Assembly: GCA_020052115.1 (NCBI GenBank)
Contig: JAGVPR010000109.1
Location: 1 to 36,995, forward strand
Direction: 5' to 3'
DNA length: 36,995 nucleotides
Source of the DNA: Candidatus Eiseniibacteriota bacterium
Lineage (GTDB): Bacteria; Eisenbacteria; RBG-16-71-46; JAGVPR01
Of this stretch, positions 24,501 to 32,024 are shown piece by piece (within the stretch, counting starts at the first letter, position 1; every line of letters starts with the position of its first letter). A program made the position numbers and the translations under genes. The notes under the pieces were generated by a model. That model made no database searches. It worked only from the letters and a program-made list of their open reading frames with translations, and was not told the origin of the DNA.

Positions 24501-26496
24501 GGCGCTCGGGGACTTCGCGGTCGGCCAGGGCGATGTCTTCTCGATCACCGCCACAGCGGGTCCGAGCGGAACGGTTGACCCACTGGGTGTCGTGAGTCTG
24601 CCCGCCGGATCCGACAGCTCGTTCACGATGCTCCCGGATCCGGGCTATCACGTGGCGGACGTGCTCGTGGATTCCACATCCGTCGGCGCGGTGAACCTCT
24701 ATACATTCTCGAGCATCGTCTCGGACCACACGATCCACGCGACCTTCGAGGAAGATTCGGACCTCGTCGAGGCGCGTCCGCTTGAGGGCATCTGCATCTC
24801 GAGCGCGACTCCGTGCGTGGAAGTGCCCGTGATGATCGAGCGGATGACTTCCACGCCGCTTCGCAGCTTCAGCGTTACGCTTCAGCTCGGCGCAGGGCTG
24901 GAACTCTGCAGTGGGCCGGATACCACCAACATCGTCGAGGGCACGTACCTGAGCAGCTACGGCGTCGAAACGGCCTTCTATGTGGTGTCCAACGGCGGCG
25001 GCTCCTACACCGTGGACGGAAGCATCCTCGGCTGGCCGTGCGGCCAGACCGGGGACGGGACGATCCTCTCGATCTTCGTCGCGAGCACCGCTCCCGGCGG
25101 GACCGGCACGATCACCATCACGGAGGTCCTCCTTCGCGACTGCGTCAACGGCCCCATCTTGGCCTGGCCGGGCGCCGTCGCCGCCGTCGAGATAGACAAC
25201 ACGCCCCCGGTCGCCGTCTCGAACGTCACTGCCGTCCAGGTGAAGACCGGCAACGACGCCGACGGCACGACCAAGATCAGCGTGACGTTCACGCCGCCCG
25301 CGGACGCCGTCGAAGTGGAGGTCTATCGCGCGGCCTTCGGCAACTACCCGGAATACGACGATCCGCCGGACGCGGGGTCCGAGCCCGCGGCGCCCGCGTA
25401 TCCGCCCGGCGCGCCGTGGCTCCCGACCGGCGTGACGGCGAGCGGGCAGACGGACGAGCCGCCGATGCGCGGTTTCTGGTACTACGTGGCCTTCGCGAAG
25501 GATGGGTGCGGTAACCCCTCACCGGTGTCGGCGCGGACGCCGGGCACGCTGAACTACCACCTCGGCGACGTTCACGACGCGTCGGTCGAGTGCGCCGGCG
25601 ACAACGCCGTGAGCGCGGCGGACATCAGCTTCCTCAGCGCGCACTACGGCGCGGCGCTCGGCGAAGCCGACACGCTGGGCTGCCTGGATGTGGGGCCCAC
25701 CCAGGATCTATGGGTGAACGCGCGCCCGCTGACCGACAACTGGATCCAGTTCGAGGATCTCATGATGTTCGCGATCAACTACGGCGCCTTGTCGAAGGGC
25801 ATGACGAAGCCTCCGCCCGCGGCGGTGGACGAGCTGACGCTGGAGGCGCCGGGTGAAGTGGAAGAGGGCGCGTTCGTGACGGCGAAGATCTTCGCCCGGG
25901 GCACCGGGCTCGTGCAGGGGCTGTCGGTGTCGCTCGCGTGGAACGCGGGCGTCGTCGAGCCCGTCAGCATGGTCCCGGGTGATCTGATCGGCCCCAACGG
26001 CGCGGTCGCCTTCACGCCGGCCCCAGGGACGGTGGACGCCGCCGTCCTCGGTGTCGCACAGGGTGGTTTCACGGGCGAGGGCTACCTTGCCGAGGTGACC
26101 TTCCACGCCATTGCCGCCGGCGAGCCGGGCTTCGGGATCGCATCGGTGGATGCCCGCGACGAGTTCAATCACACGGTCGCGATCGGCGTCGTCGTCGGCG
26201 CGCCGCAGCCCACGCCGCGGGTCACGGCGCTGATCGGGTGCGCGCCGAATCCATTCGTTCCGATGACGACGGTGCGCTACAGTCTGGCGCAGAGCGGGCC
26301 GGTCGATCTGACGGTCTTCTCGGTGGACGGCCGTCGAGTGCGCACGCTCGCGAGCGGCGTGCGGCCGGCCGGTGAACACCGCGTCACGTGGGACGGATTG
26401 GACGAGCGCGGTGCGAGAGTGTCCTCAGGGGTCTATTTCGCGCGTTTCAGGGCCGCAGGCGTGACGCACACGCGCTCGGTGACGCTGCTGAGATAG
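18589..26496 (+). CDS. Giant secreted multidomain protein: beta-solenoid repeats, cohesin-like and dockerin-like modules, FlgD-like C-terminus
   Basis: One uninterrupted frame of 2635 residues. GGAGGT lies six bases before the ATG and a signal peptide covers about residues 1-22 (ends LYAQS). Order: N-terminal beta domain (about 23-255, FTFYYDGQAFTQLSVSTNG); FnIII-like (about 263-359); a Gly/Thr/Val-rich region of beta-solenoid type (about 360-1980) with phrases such as GVTLSGGGLTVTAGLTLNSG; an InlB-like beta repeat (about 1983-2058); a cohesin-like domain (about 2061-2204); FnIII-like (about 2204-2320); a dockerin-like segment (about 2323-2403, GDNAVSAADISFLSAHYG and FEDLMMFAINYG); a second cohesin-like domain (about 2413-2538); and a FlgD-like C-terminus (about 2545-2635, PNPFVP, SGVYFARF). 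Two copies of a module with a W-T/W-L core occur near 965-1115 and 1845-1980. The function is unknown; surface adhesion or scaffold is plausible. No catalytic motif is seen. Confidence 0.9.
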   Translation: MKPIPLLLGLAMLLPGSALYAQSVARYLPVTRTTGITYSSIATTGSSFSAWRNGTSTDDNRSAATPIGFTFYYDGQAFTQLSVSTNGFIDLSASAAIGNGIGAFGYSNTQFSATSGTLLAIAPMYEELITAGNPGTQASLDASLKHELSGSAPNRVLTVEWIALEVHEDTAPSLNFQVKLHESSGVIEFIYGTMTAGAGVYSYTTGINGPAISAVPAASELLTLQFADSDSFSATPQNALSVIPESNTMLSLVPEENVTPAQPRNLSFEELTQSSFNVVWADSSTTETFFVVERSTEDGPYEGVGNVPSNSVGGQGTAYSIAQAGLSPGTMYAYRITANNEASAPSGYLEGSQTTDPPGELVSVASGNWSEPSTWLYGLVPSRSDDVVISDGHTVIIDTSASCWDLTIGQGNSGVLEFDPISARALTVGHDVRIQAGGEFRTASSGSTVTSHLLLVSGGLVNDGTLDFSTNADQAGASIRFISSDDVSFTGAGPTTDVRFVTVNKGTSRTPLLLITPGHLSVRGDTTDVAGFITLVSGTVQLGGTFSLTNRIFTTASYVIPVTSGLWLNNPNVVVAGQNGSPTNNGQIRITQGTFFVGTAAGNTMGASAGAEFVIEGGAFTFAGRLGTASAVTYNQSGGVVSVATMGNTSSGVASFDLSSTTTNYVMSGGTIVLVQPSTAPSTRLDYKISSTVTSLTGGTLQIGNGATASDALFNIVGPLPGLVVDNGSSGRRVVLFAGTPQTKVFVNTSILPGATLDLGGFSLYQLGAAFTNDGTLVGSTAGSRIRFQGAAGPQTYAGSGAVQGALDGLIVDNLAGVTISAGIPANLPVLRVDLLRGLLGNSNRITLGNGGATSAVTQIGTAGLAVTAGSYDQAPVFNPGTAGCSVLYMEENSHRTAGFEIPPGRSIAGLTIANPNGVTLSGGGLTVTAGLTLNSGVLATSAGDLLTLANSVANPAGGSAQSYVDGPLAIEFNVASPTDRAFAIGKSGAFRPLVLKQVDTGGVSRIFTAEVVSGPPGGSPIQPLAALDPARHWTIANTENLNAAARVRLAFGSDDGVDSIADARVAQASSAGGSFLTLGGTATGDPASGVVESTADLTPGAGFFTIGLEFPPVTWDGGASTTFWGDGANWNPDGVPTSSEDVSLSAASPTTIQVNGSFACDVLAIGDSIAVEFGSGSLDAGGAFTQLGGIVHLEAGVLRVSGSSLLSGGDLYTDSGELQAAGVMTISGGTAHLAGSGRLLAEGNLSLEGGAVVVGDGTIEMRGAFSRVAGSFDAGTGATVFSGSIPQSIGGGVTHHRLVLRGAGAKVFAAGAEFTVADDFTVESSAQVALSDTTPTTIAVGGDLQYGGLGGGSHVGRLTVNLTGAGKMIGGSAMKRAGSARLPGGITGVVLNHLTDPREISVETARDGTKSRSGLRNTYSQRAADVATLMAAAARDARVTLNLDDATLVRNPVGLGWLSPPAPFEMAVTVAAGASYSLEDDVTIGSGREFTVNGRLDCGSFALGGDGAVVVAPDGVLATATADTSGLAATVLAAGPNRYDDGAIIEYGAAGDQTINAANHPASAMIYTAGGGIKTLSGDMTITGGSGPALTKGALFVGPGTVFADGAHRLSFATSDFANVIVEGDYSSSGAGSLSYESGAYLSNILAADSTAFGDLFLNFDSSTQAVELNAADTVGVSFRNITFGGAAGGGAAGGTLRLNETGITNVTVTGGVMLSPAVAANTGGGFGGTVSTTGTVLVLGDIVSTSVEATQPILDGTGENTLVLGGTAGTQNLSLAASATLFPGSTLRVANASGVELAGAGLGYGIGGTLDLEGGNVTTGGNTLAIAGAGTLTRVSGHVVGNLRKNVGAGLGPAVTFEIGTGGDYTPVEAVFDTVSAGGELAATVAAADHPLLAASGLDVSKTANRTWTLTGPDLGFSGGNATFHFVPGDLDPGADPDSFMVVRRGPASWSFESVGVRTPAATQATGFAALGDFAVGQGDVFSITATAGPSGTVDPLGVVSLPAGSDSSFTMLPDPGYHVADVLVDSTSVGAVNLYTFSSIVSDHTIHATFEEDSDLVEARPLEGICISSATPCVEVPVMIERMTSTPLRSFSVTLQLGAGLELCSGPDTTNIVEGTYLSSYGVETAFYVVSNGGGSYTVDGSILGWPCGQTGDGTILSIFVASTAPGGTGTITITEVLLRDCVNGPILAWPGAVAAVEIDNTPPVAVSNVTAVQVKTGNDADGTTKISVTFTPPADAVEVEVYRAAFGNYPEYDDPPDAGSEPAAPAYPPGAPWLPTGVTASGQTDEPPMRGFWYYVAFAKDGCGNPSPVSARTPGTLNYHLGDVHDASVECAGDNAVSAADISFLSAHYGAALGEADTLGCLDVGPTQDLWVNARPLTDNWIQFEDLMMFAINYGALSKGMTKPPPAAVDELTLEAPGEVEEGAFVTAKIFARGTGLVQGLSVSLAWNAGVVEPVSMVPGDLIGPNGAVAFTPAPGTVDAAVLGVAQGGFTGEGYLAEVTFHAIAAGEPGFGIASVDARDEFNHTVAIGVVVGAPQPTPRVTALIGCAPNPFVPMTTVRYSLAQSGPVDLTVFSVDGRRVRTLASGVRPAGEHRVTWDGLDERGARVSSGVYFARFRAAGVTHTRSVTLLR

Positions 26497-26497
26497 A

Positions 26498-26517
26498 GGG
26501 CGCCCGCACCGGCGCCT
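26498..26517 (+). terminator. Hairpin after the giant gene, weak terminator candidate
   Basis: GGGCGCC (26498-26504) pairs with GGCGCCT (26511-26517) around the loop CGCACC, two bases after the stop. There is no T-run, so read-through into the peptidase gene is possible. Confidence 0.35.
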
Positions 26518-26559
26518 GCCCATCGTCAGCCAAGGTCCTCTCGCAAAGGAGCTCCGGTC

Positions 26560-28461
26560 ATGGTCCGTGTGGAGTCTCTCCTCTCCGCGCGCTTGTTCCT
26601 CGTTCCCCAGCTTGCCGGCGGTCGAATCTACTTCATCAGCAACCTGAGCGGCAGGCTCACGCTCTACGCCATGGACGAGGGCGGGAGCATTCCCGAGCCT
26701 CTCCTGCCGCCGGACATCGCGCTGCAGAATCCAGAGTTGATCGGCGGCCTCGCGTACCACATCTTCCCAAAGCTCGCGAAGATCCTCGTCATGATTGACA
26801 AGGACGGCGACGAGAACTACCAGCCGATGATCATCCCGATCGGCGGCGGCTTCCCCGAGCCCGCCTCCGGCGGATTCTTCGAGGGCTACCGGGTCCATTG
26901 CACTCACTGCGACCCTGAGCGGGGCCTGGCGTACTTCAGTGCCGAGTCGAAGAAAGAGCAGAACAACGAGGCGTTCCAGGTGGAGATCGAGAGCGGGCGC
27001 CGCGAGAAGATGGGGGAGAGCCGCTGGGGCTGCTGGATGGACGGCGTCAACGAGACGCACACCAAGGCGATCCTCACCGACACCTACACGGTCGGCGACC
27101 ACGTTCTCTACCTGTGGTCGAAGGGGGAGGGAGCGCGGCCGCTCTACGGCAAGCCGCTGGAGCAGCGTGCCGAGGGGGAGACCGTGGCGCTGAGCGCCAT
27201 CACCGGCTGCCAGTTCACTGCCGGCGACAAGGGTCTCCTCTTCGTGACGGCGCTCTTCTCGGACACCTTCGGGCTCGGCTACCTGCCCCTCTCAGGAGCG
27301 GGTGACGTCAGGCCGGTCGCCGTGGCCGGGACCGTCCACGAAGGGGCGGGGGAACTGGTGGGACTGCGCTCGGCGAAGAAGGGGCGCTATCTCCTCGAGT
27401 ACAACATAGACGGCTGCAGCTGGCTCTACGAAGGGACCCTCGACGAGGGCGCGCTGAAGGTGACCCTCGACACGGTCGTCTGCGGGCGCGGGACGTTGTC
27501 GCAGGGGGTCATGCACAACCCTTACTACGAGAAGACCGGGGACCGGTGGGCGCTTTCCTTCTGCACCGCGACATCCCCGACGCAGATCTACACGATCGAG
27601 GGCGCCGACCGCCGGCGCGTCAACGTGCACACGCGCGAGCGGCTCCTGGGCATTCCTGACGAGCACCTCGCGGCGGGCGAGGATGCTTCCTTCCCGTCAT
27701 TCGACGGCCGCCGCGTCTCCGCACGGCTGTATCTGCCGTCTCCTGCGCTCGGCTTCGCCGGCAGGCGGCCGCTCGTCTACTACGTCCACGGGGGCCCGCA
27801 GGGCCAGGAGCGGCCGAATTTCGCCTGGTTCTCGATGCCGCTCATCCAGTTCCTCACGCTGCGCGGCTTCGCCGTCTTCGTTCCGAACGTGCGTGGGAGC
27901 ACGGGTTACGGCCTCGCCTACACGAAGAAGGTGGACCACGACTGGGGCGGGGACGACCGTCTGGACCACATTCATGCGATGAAGGTCCTCTCGGGCGACG
28001 CGCGCGTGGATGTCTCTCGCGCCGCCGTCATCGGCCGCTCCTACGGCGGCTACATGACGCTGATGCTCGCCTCGCGGCACCCGGAACTCTGGGCCGCGGC
28101 GGTGGACATGTTCGGGCCGTATGACCTGCTCACGTTCATGGACCGCATTCCGGAGACATGGAAGCCGTATTTCGCTATCGCGGTCGGCGACCCTCAGAAG
28201 GACCGCGACTTCCTCGTCGAGCGCTCGCCGCGGTCGTACATGGACAAGATCCGCAGCCCTCTGCTCGTCATCCAGGGCGCGAACGACCCGAGGGTCGTCG
28301 AGCGCGAGTCACGCGATGTCGTCGAGCAATTGCGCGCGAAGGGGAAGGATGTCGAGTATCTGATGTTCTCGAACGAAGGGCATGACGTCTTGAAGTTCGA
28401 AAACCTCGTGCGCTGCTACGACACGATCGCGGGGTTCTTCGCGAAGCACCTGCGGCCGTGA
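26560..28461 (+). CDS. S9-family (prolyl oligopeptidase/acylaminoacyl-peptidase type) serine peptidase
   Basis: The protein has 633 residues. AAAGGAG lies eight bases before the ATG. The N-terminal part (about 1-360) is a beta-propeller of the kind that gates the active site (GGRIYFISNLSGRLTLYAMDEG). The C-terminal alpha/beta-hydrolase domain (about 380-633) has the oxyanion region YYVHGGPQGQ, nucleophile Ser494 (GRSYGGYM), Asp576 (GANDPRV) and His608 (NEGHDV). No signal peptide is present, so it is predicted to be cytosolic, cleaving short peptides after uptake. Its stop overlaps the next start (GTGA), so it is co-translated with a PLP-dependent amino-acid enzyme, suggesting peptide and amino-acid catabolism. 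The exact specificity is not readable from sequence. Confidence 0.95.
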   Translation: MVRVESLLSARLFLVPQLAGGRIYFISNLSGRLTLYAMDEGGSIPEPLLPPDIALQNPELIGGLAYHIFPKLAKILVMIDKDGDENYQPMIIPIGGGFPEPASGGFFEGYRVHCTHCDPERGLAYFSAESKKEQNNEAFQVEIESGRREKMGESRWGCWMDGVNETHTKAILTDTYTVGDHVLYLWSKGEGARPLYGKPLEQRAEGETVALSAITGCQFTAGDKGLLFVTALFSDTFGLGYLPLSGAGDVRPVAVAGTVHEGAGELVGLRSAKKGRYLLEYNIDGCSWLYEGTLDEGALKVTLDTVVCGRGTLSQGVMHNPYYEKTGDRWALSFCTATSPTQIYTIEGADRRRVNVHTRERLLGIPDEHLAAGEDASFPSFDGRRVSARLYLPSPALGFAGRRPLVYYVHGGPQGQERPNFAWFSMPLIQFLTLRGFAVFVPNVRGSTGYGLAYTKKVDHDWGGDDRLDHIHAMKVLSGDARVDVSRAAVIGRSYGGYMTLMLASRHPELWAAAVDMFGPYDLLTFMDRIPETWKPYFAIAVGDPQKDRDFLVERSPRSYMDKIRSPLLVIQGANDPRVVERESRDVVEQLRAKGKDVEYLMFSNEGHDVLKFENLVRCYDTIAGFFAKHLRP

Positions 28462-29426
28462 AGCCGGCGCCCGCCTTCGACGATGTCCGGGAGGCGGCGC
28501 GCCGGCTCGACGGCGTGGCGCACCGCACCCCGGTGCTCACGTCGCGGACCTTCGACGAGCGGGCGGGGACGCGCGCGTTCTTCAAGTGCGAGAACCTCCA
28601 GCGTGCAGGCGCGTTCAAGTTTCGCGGCGCCTACAATACGGTGGTTCGCCTGACCGGCGCCGAGCGCGCCTGCGGAGTCGTCTCCTACTCCTCCGGGAAT
28701 CACGCCCAGGGGCTCGCGCTCGCCGCGCGCCTGCTCGGCGCGCCGGCCGTGATCGTCATGCCGAACGACGCCCCGGAGGTGAAGCTCGCGGCGACGCGCG
28801 GCTATGGAGCCGAGATCGTCCTCTACGAGCGGGCGGAGGGGAAGCGGGAGGAGATCGCGAGACGGATCGGCGCCGAACGAGGGATGACGCTCGTTCCGCC
28901 ATTCGACCACCCGCACATCATCGCGGGGCAGGGTACGGCCGGCCTCGAACTCCTCGAAGAGGTTCGCGATCTCGATGTGCTCGTCGTGCCGGTGGGCGGG
29001 GGCGGGCTCATCTCCGGCTGCGCGCTCGCGGCACACGCGCTCAGGCCGTCGGCGCGCGTGGTGGGCGTGGAGCCCGCCCAGGCAAACGACTCTTACCTCT
29101 CGCTCGCGCGCGGCGAGCGCGTCGCCACGGCGCAGGCCCAGTCAATCGCGGACGGGTTGCTGCCGACGGCCCCCGGCGAGATCACCTTTCCGATCATGAA
29201 AGCGCACGTCCACTCGATCGCGCTCGTCACGGACGAGGAGATCGCAGACGCCGTGCGCTTCCTCCACGAACGGATGAAGATCGTCGTGGAGCCCAGCGGA
29301 GCCGCGACCGCGGCCGCGCTGCTTCACGGCCGGATCGAAGGCGTACGGGGGGCGAAGGTGGGCGTCATCCTCTCGGGCGGCAACGTGGATCCGAACGCGC
29401 TCACGGCGATCCTCGCGCGGGCGTGA
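28458..29426 (+). CDS. Serine racemase/threonine dehydratase-family PLP enzyme
   Basis: The protein has 322 residues from a GTG at 28458 that overlaps the peptidase stop by four bases; no strong ribosome-binding site is seen, consistent with coupling. Fold-type II features: Schiff-base Lys54 (GAFKFRGAYN), SSGNHAQG (78-85), the phosphate-binding glycine loop VGGGGL (179-184) and SGGN near the C-terminus. The spacing of Glu, Ala and Asp in VEPAQANDS matches the divalent-metal site of eukaryotic serine racemase, and the SSGNH serine that acts as racemase base is present. It lacks the C-terminal ACT domain of biosynthetic IlvA, so feedback inhibition by isoleucine is not expected. It could racemise or dehydrate serine, or deaminate threonine to 2-oxobutyrate. 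Racemase versus dehydratase cannot be separated by sequence alone. Confidence 0.9.
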   Translation: MKPAPAFDDVREAARRLDGVAHRTPVLTSRTFDERAGTRAFFKCENLQRAGAFKFRGAYNTVVRLTGAERACGVVSYSSGNHAQGLALAARLLGAPAVIVMPNDAPEVKLAATRGYGAEIVLYERAEGKREEIARRIGAERGMTLVPPFDHPHIIAGQGTAGLELLEEVRDLDVLVVPVGGGGLISGCALAAHALRPSARVVGVEPAQANDSYLSLARGERVATAQAQSIADGLLPTAPGEITFPIMKAHVHSIALVTDEEIADAVRFLHERMKIVVEPSGAATAAALLHGRIEGVRGAKVGVILSGGNVDPNALTAILARA

Positions 29427-29520
29427 GGGCCGCCCGCCGGAAAGCGCTCGCGGTGAGACGGAAACCGGCCGCGTCCGGCCCTGCGTCCCCATGGGTTCGT
29501 CCGCGCCCGGCCCGTCCAGC
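29427..29520. other. Short gap between convergent units
   Basis: Ninety-four bases separate the PLP enzyme from mvhA. A small hairpin (GGCCG 29467-29471 with CGGCC 29476-29480) is present without a T-run. No confident terminator is seen for either operon. Confidence 0.4.
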
Positions 29521-31044
29521 TCAGCGTGTCAGCGTCCTGACGACTTGCCCTTCCGCATTGATGATCCTCGCCACCAGCGGCATCGCGCCCGGCATGCTGT
29601 GGGTCGCGCAGCCGTGGCACGGGTCGTAGGCCCGGAACGCCATCTCGACCTTGTTGAGCAGCCCGTCATTCACCTTGCCGCCGTGGATGAGCCCCTTCGC
29701 GGCCCGCTCCACGCTCATCGCCATGCGGGCGGAATTGCCCTGGGTGGCGACGATCAGGTTCGCTTTGCGAATGAGACCCCGCTCGTCCGTCTCATAGTGG
29801 TGGATGAGCGTCCCGCGCGGCGCCTCGACGACGCCGATGCCGACGGTCGGCGTCTCCTTCGGGATCGTGCGGATGTCGGTCCCGGTGATCCCCGGGTCCG
29901 CGAGCAGCTCGTTCATCCGTTCGGCCGCCGCGATCATCTCGATCACGCGCGCCCAGTGGTTCGCGAGCGTGTGATGGACCGGCTTGCCGCCGAGCGTCTG
30001 GAAGTACTCCTCGTACGCCTTCTGGGCGATCGGCGTCGCCATGCCTTCGGAGACGTTGAGCCGCGCGAGCGGGGCCACGGAGTAGATGCCGCTGTCGGCT
30101 CCCTCGGTGAACCCTTTCCAGCCGACCGGCTTCAGGTAACAGAACTTCACGTAGCTCCAAGGCTCGACGTGCTCGGCGACGTAGTCGAGGTACTTGCCGA
30201 TCGGGAACTTCGCGCACTCCTTCCCCTCGGGCGTGACGACACGAACCTGCCCGTCGTAGAAGTTCGGCCGGTTCTTTTCGTCCACGAGCCCCATGTAGTA
30301 CGTGCGGTGCGTGTAGGCATCGGAGGTGATGAGCTTCACGTACTCCGGGTTCGCTAGCACGATGTCCTTGAACACCTGCAGCGTGAACTTCGCGAATTCG
30401 AGCCCGTCGCGCGCCGTCTCCTGAAAATGCGCGAGATCCTGCCTGGGAAGCGCCTTCGCGACGCCTCCCGGAAGCCCGAGCACCGGATGGATCGGCTTGC
30501 CGCCGAGCACGCCGATCAGCGCGCGCAGCGAGCGCCGCATCGCGATGAGGCGCTTTCCCGTCTCGACGCCCACCTTCTGGATGACGCCGACGACGTTTCG
30601 CAGCTCCTTCGGCGCCTCGGGACCGACGATGAAATCCGGTCCGCCGAGGACGTAGACATGCAGCGCGTGGTCTTCGAGCATGAAGATGTCGTAGACCAGC
30701 TCGCGAAGCATCTTCGCCGTGGGAGGCGGCTCGACCTTGTAGAGTGAATCGAGCGCCTTCGCGGCCGCCATGTGGTGCGCCGTGGGGCAGACCCCACAGA
30801 TACGGCTCGTGATCTGCGGCATGTCTTCCGCGGGCCGACCCTTGCAGAACGTCTCGAAGGCCCGGAGCTCCGGCACCTGGAAGAACGCGCGCGCGACGTC
30901 GCCCTTCTGGTCCAGGAAGATGTCTATCTTCCCGTGTCCCTCCAGCCGCGTGATCGGATCCACGGTCACGCGCCTCGTCTTCATGTAGTCCACGACCGCC
31001 TTGTCGCGCCCCTGGTTCCACACCTTTGCGACGCCATCGCTCAT
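29521..31044 (-). CDS. mvhA: [NiFe] hydrogenase large subunit, MvhA type (group 3c-like)
   Basis: The protein has 507 residues. Its ATG overlaps the mvhG stop (ATGA); a longer frame to 31272 exists but would overlap mvhG deeply. The nickel ligands are present: Cys83 and Cys86 in RICGVCPTAHH and Cys476 and Cys479 in DPCHGCATH. After His482 a 25-residue tail remains, which by family is cut off by a specific endopeptidase after the metal site is loaded. The Glu-containing N-terminal motif RLEGHGKI is also typical. The family oxidises H2 and passes electrons through MvhG and MvhD to HdrA. It is the last gene of the operon. No hyp maturation gene or endopeptidase gene lies in the window. Confidence 0.95.
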   Translation of the reverse strand: MSDGVAKVWNQGRDKAVVDYMKTRRVTVDPITRLEGHGKIDIFLDQKGDVARAFFQVPELRAFETFCKGRPAEDMPQITSRICGVCPTAHHMAAAKALDSLYKVEPPPTAKMLRELVYDIFMLEDHALHVYVLGGPDFIVGPEAPKELRNVVGVIQKVGVETGKRLIAMRRSLRALIGVLGGKPIHPVLGLPGGVAKALPRQDLAHFQETARDGLEFAKFTLQVFKDIVLANPEYVKLITSDAYTHRTYYMGLVDEKNRPNFYDGQVRVVTPEGKECAKFPIGKYLDYVAEHVEPWSYVKFCYLKPVGWKGFTEGADSGIYSVAPLARLNVSEGMATPIAQKAYEEYFQTLGGKPVHHTLANHWARVIEMIAAAERMNELLADPGITGTDIRTIPKETPTVGIGVVEAPRGTLIHHYETDERGLIRKANLIVATQGNSARMAMSVERAAKGLIHGGKVNDGLLNKVEMAFRAYDPCHGCATHSMPGAMPLVARIINAEGQVVRTLTR

Positions 31045-32024
31045 CGCGCGCCCTCCTTCGCGGCGAGGTTCGCGCGGAGCCTCGACGCCGCGAGCCCGTA
31101 CCGGTAGAAGGTGCCGACCGGATCGGGGATGCCCGACAGGGTTTGCAGGATCTCCTCGTCGGTCTTCGGCCCGATGTTGGACGCGATCGAGGACAGGATC
31201 TTCGCTCCGTGGTCCAGGACCCGGGAGGTCGGCCCGAAGCAGCCGGTGCACGGCATGTGGCCGCCGATGCACTGCGCCTCACATCCCTGGCGCGTGGCGG
31301 GGCCCATGCAGACGACGCCCTGCGCGATGAAGCACTTCTCCGGGTCCATCAACAGCTGATGCGGCCGCCGGAACGCGGCGATGGCCAGGTCATCCGGTTT
31401 CGTGTCGCGCCGCGGACATTGCTCGCACAGCGCCACGTCCGGGGCCAGGACCGTCCCCTTGGGCGGTAGCTTCCCGGCGAGGATGGCCGCCAGCGCCTCT
31501 TGCAGGAGCTTCGGCGTCGGCGGGCAGCCCGGGATGTAGTAGTCCACGTCGACCACCTGGTCGAGCGCGCGCACGATCTGCCGCAGCCGGGGAAGCGTGA
31601 CCTCGTGACCGTTCTCAACGTAGCGCTCGAGCGGGCGGGTCTTCTTCTCGTTTACCGTGCTCGGCGATTCCTCGTAGACGTCGCGGAGCGCCTCCTCCAG
31701 CGAGAAGAGGTTCGCGAGGCTGGGGATGCCGCCCTGGTGGGCGCAGGAGCCGTACGCGACCAGGAGCCGGCACTTCGCGCGCAAGATGCGGACGATCTCC
31801 TCCTGCTCGGAACTTCGGACGGCGCCGTTGACGAGGCCGACGGCGATCGAGCCGTCCGCATGCGCCTCGAGATCCTCGAGCTTGAAGTCCATCGCCACGG
31901 GCCACAGCACGATGTCCACGGCGGCGACGACGTCGAGGATCCCCTCGGCGAGGTCCACGACCGACTCCTCGCAGCCGCCGCAGGAGGCGCACCAGTAGAG
32001 AGCGACCTTCGGCTTATCGGGCAT
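31041..32024 (-). CDS. mvhG: [NiFe] hydrogenase small subunit, MvhG type
   Basis: The protein has 327 residues. The ATG at 32024 is chosen because GAGGAGG lies nine bases upstream; it overlaps the mvhD stop by 11 bases. The proximal [4Fe-4S] ligands are visible: CASCGGCEES at the N-terminus, YGSCAHQGG and PGCPPTP. Further cysteines (CEQCPRRD, then CFIAQGVVC and the cluster around CIGGHMPCTGCFGP) supply the other clusters. There is no Tat signal, so the enzyme is cytosolic, as for group 3 hydrogenases. It passes electrons from the NiFe centre to MvhD. Its ATGA junction with mvhA indicates coupled synthesis. Confidence 0.95.
   Translation of the reverse strand: MPDKPKVALYWCASCGGCEESVVDLAEGILDVVAAVDIVLWPVAMDFKLEDLEAHADGSIAVGLVNGAVRSSEQEEIVRILRAKCRLLVAYGSCAHQGGIPSLANLFSLEEALRDVYEESPSTVNEKKTRPLERYVENGHEVTLPRLRQIVRALDQVVDVDYYIPGCPPTPKLLQEALAAILAGKLPPKGTVLAPDVALCEQCPRRDTKPDDLAIAAFRRPHQLLMDPEKCFIAQGVVCMGPATRQGCEAQCIGGHMPCTGCFGPTSRVLDHGAKILSSIASNIGPKTDEEILQTLSGIPDPVGTFYRYGLAASRLRANLAAKEGAR

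Noticed and set aside
29792..31282. 496-residue open frame on the minus strand overlapping mvhA
   Set aside because: It is the shifted frame of mvhA, with Arg/Ala-rich low-complexity sequence and no motifs.
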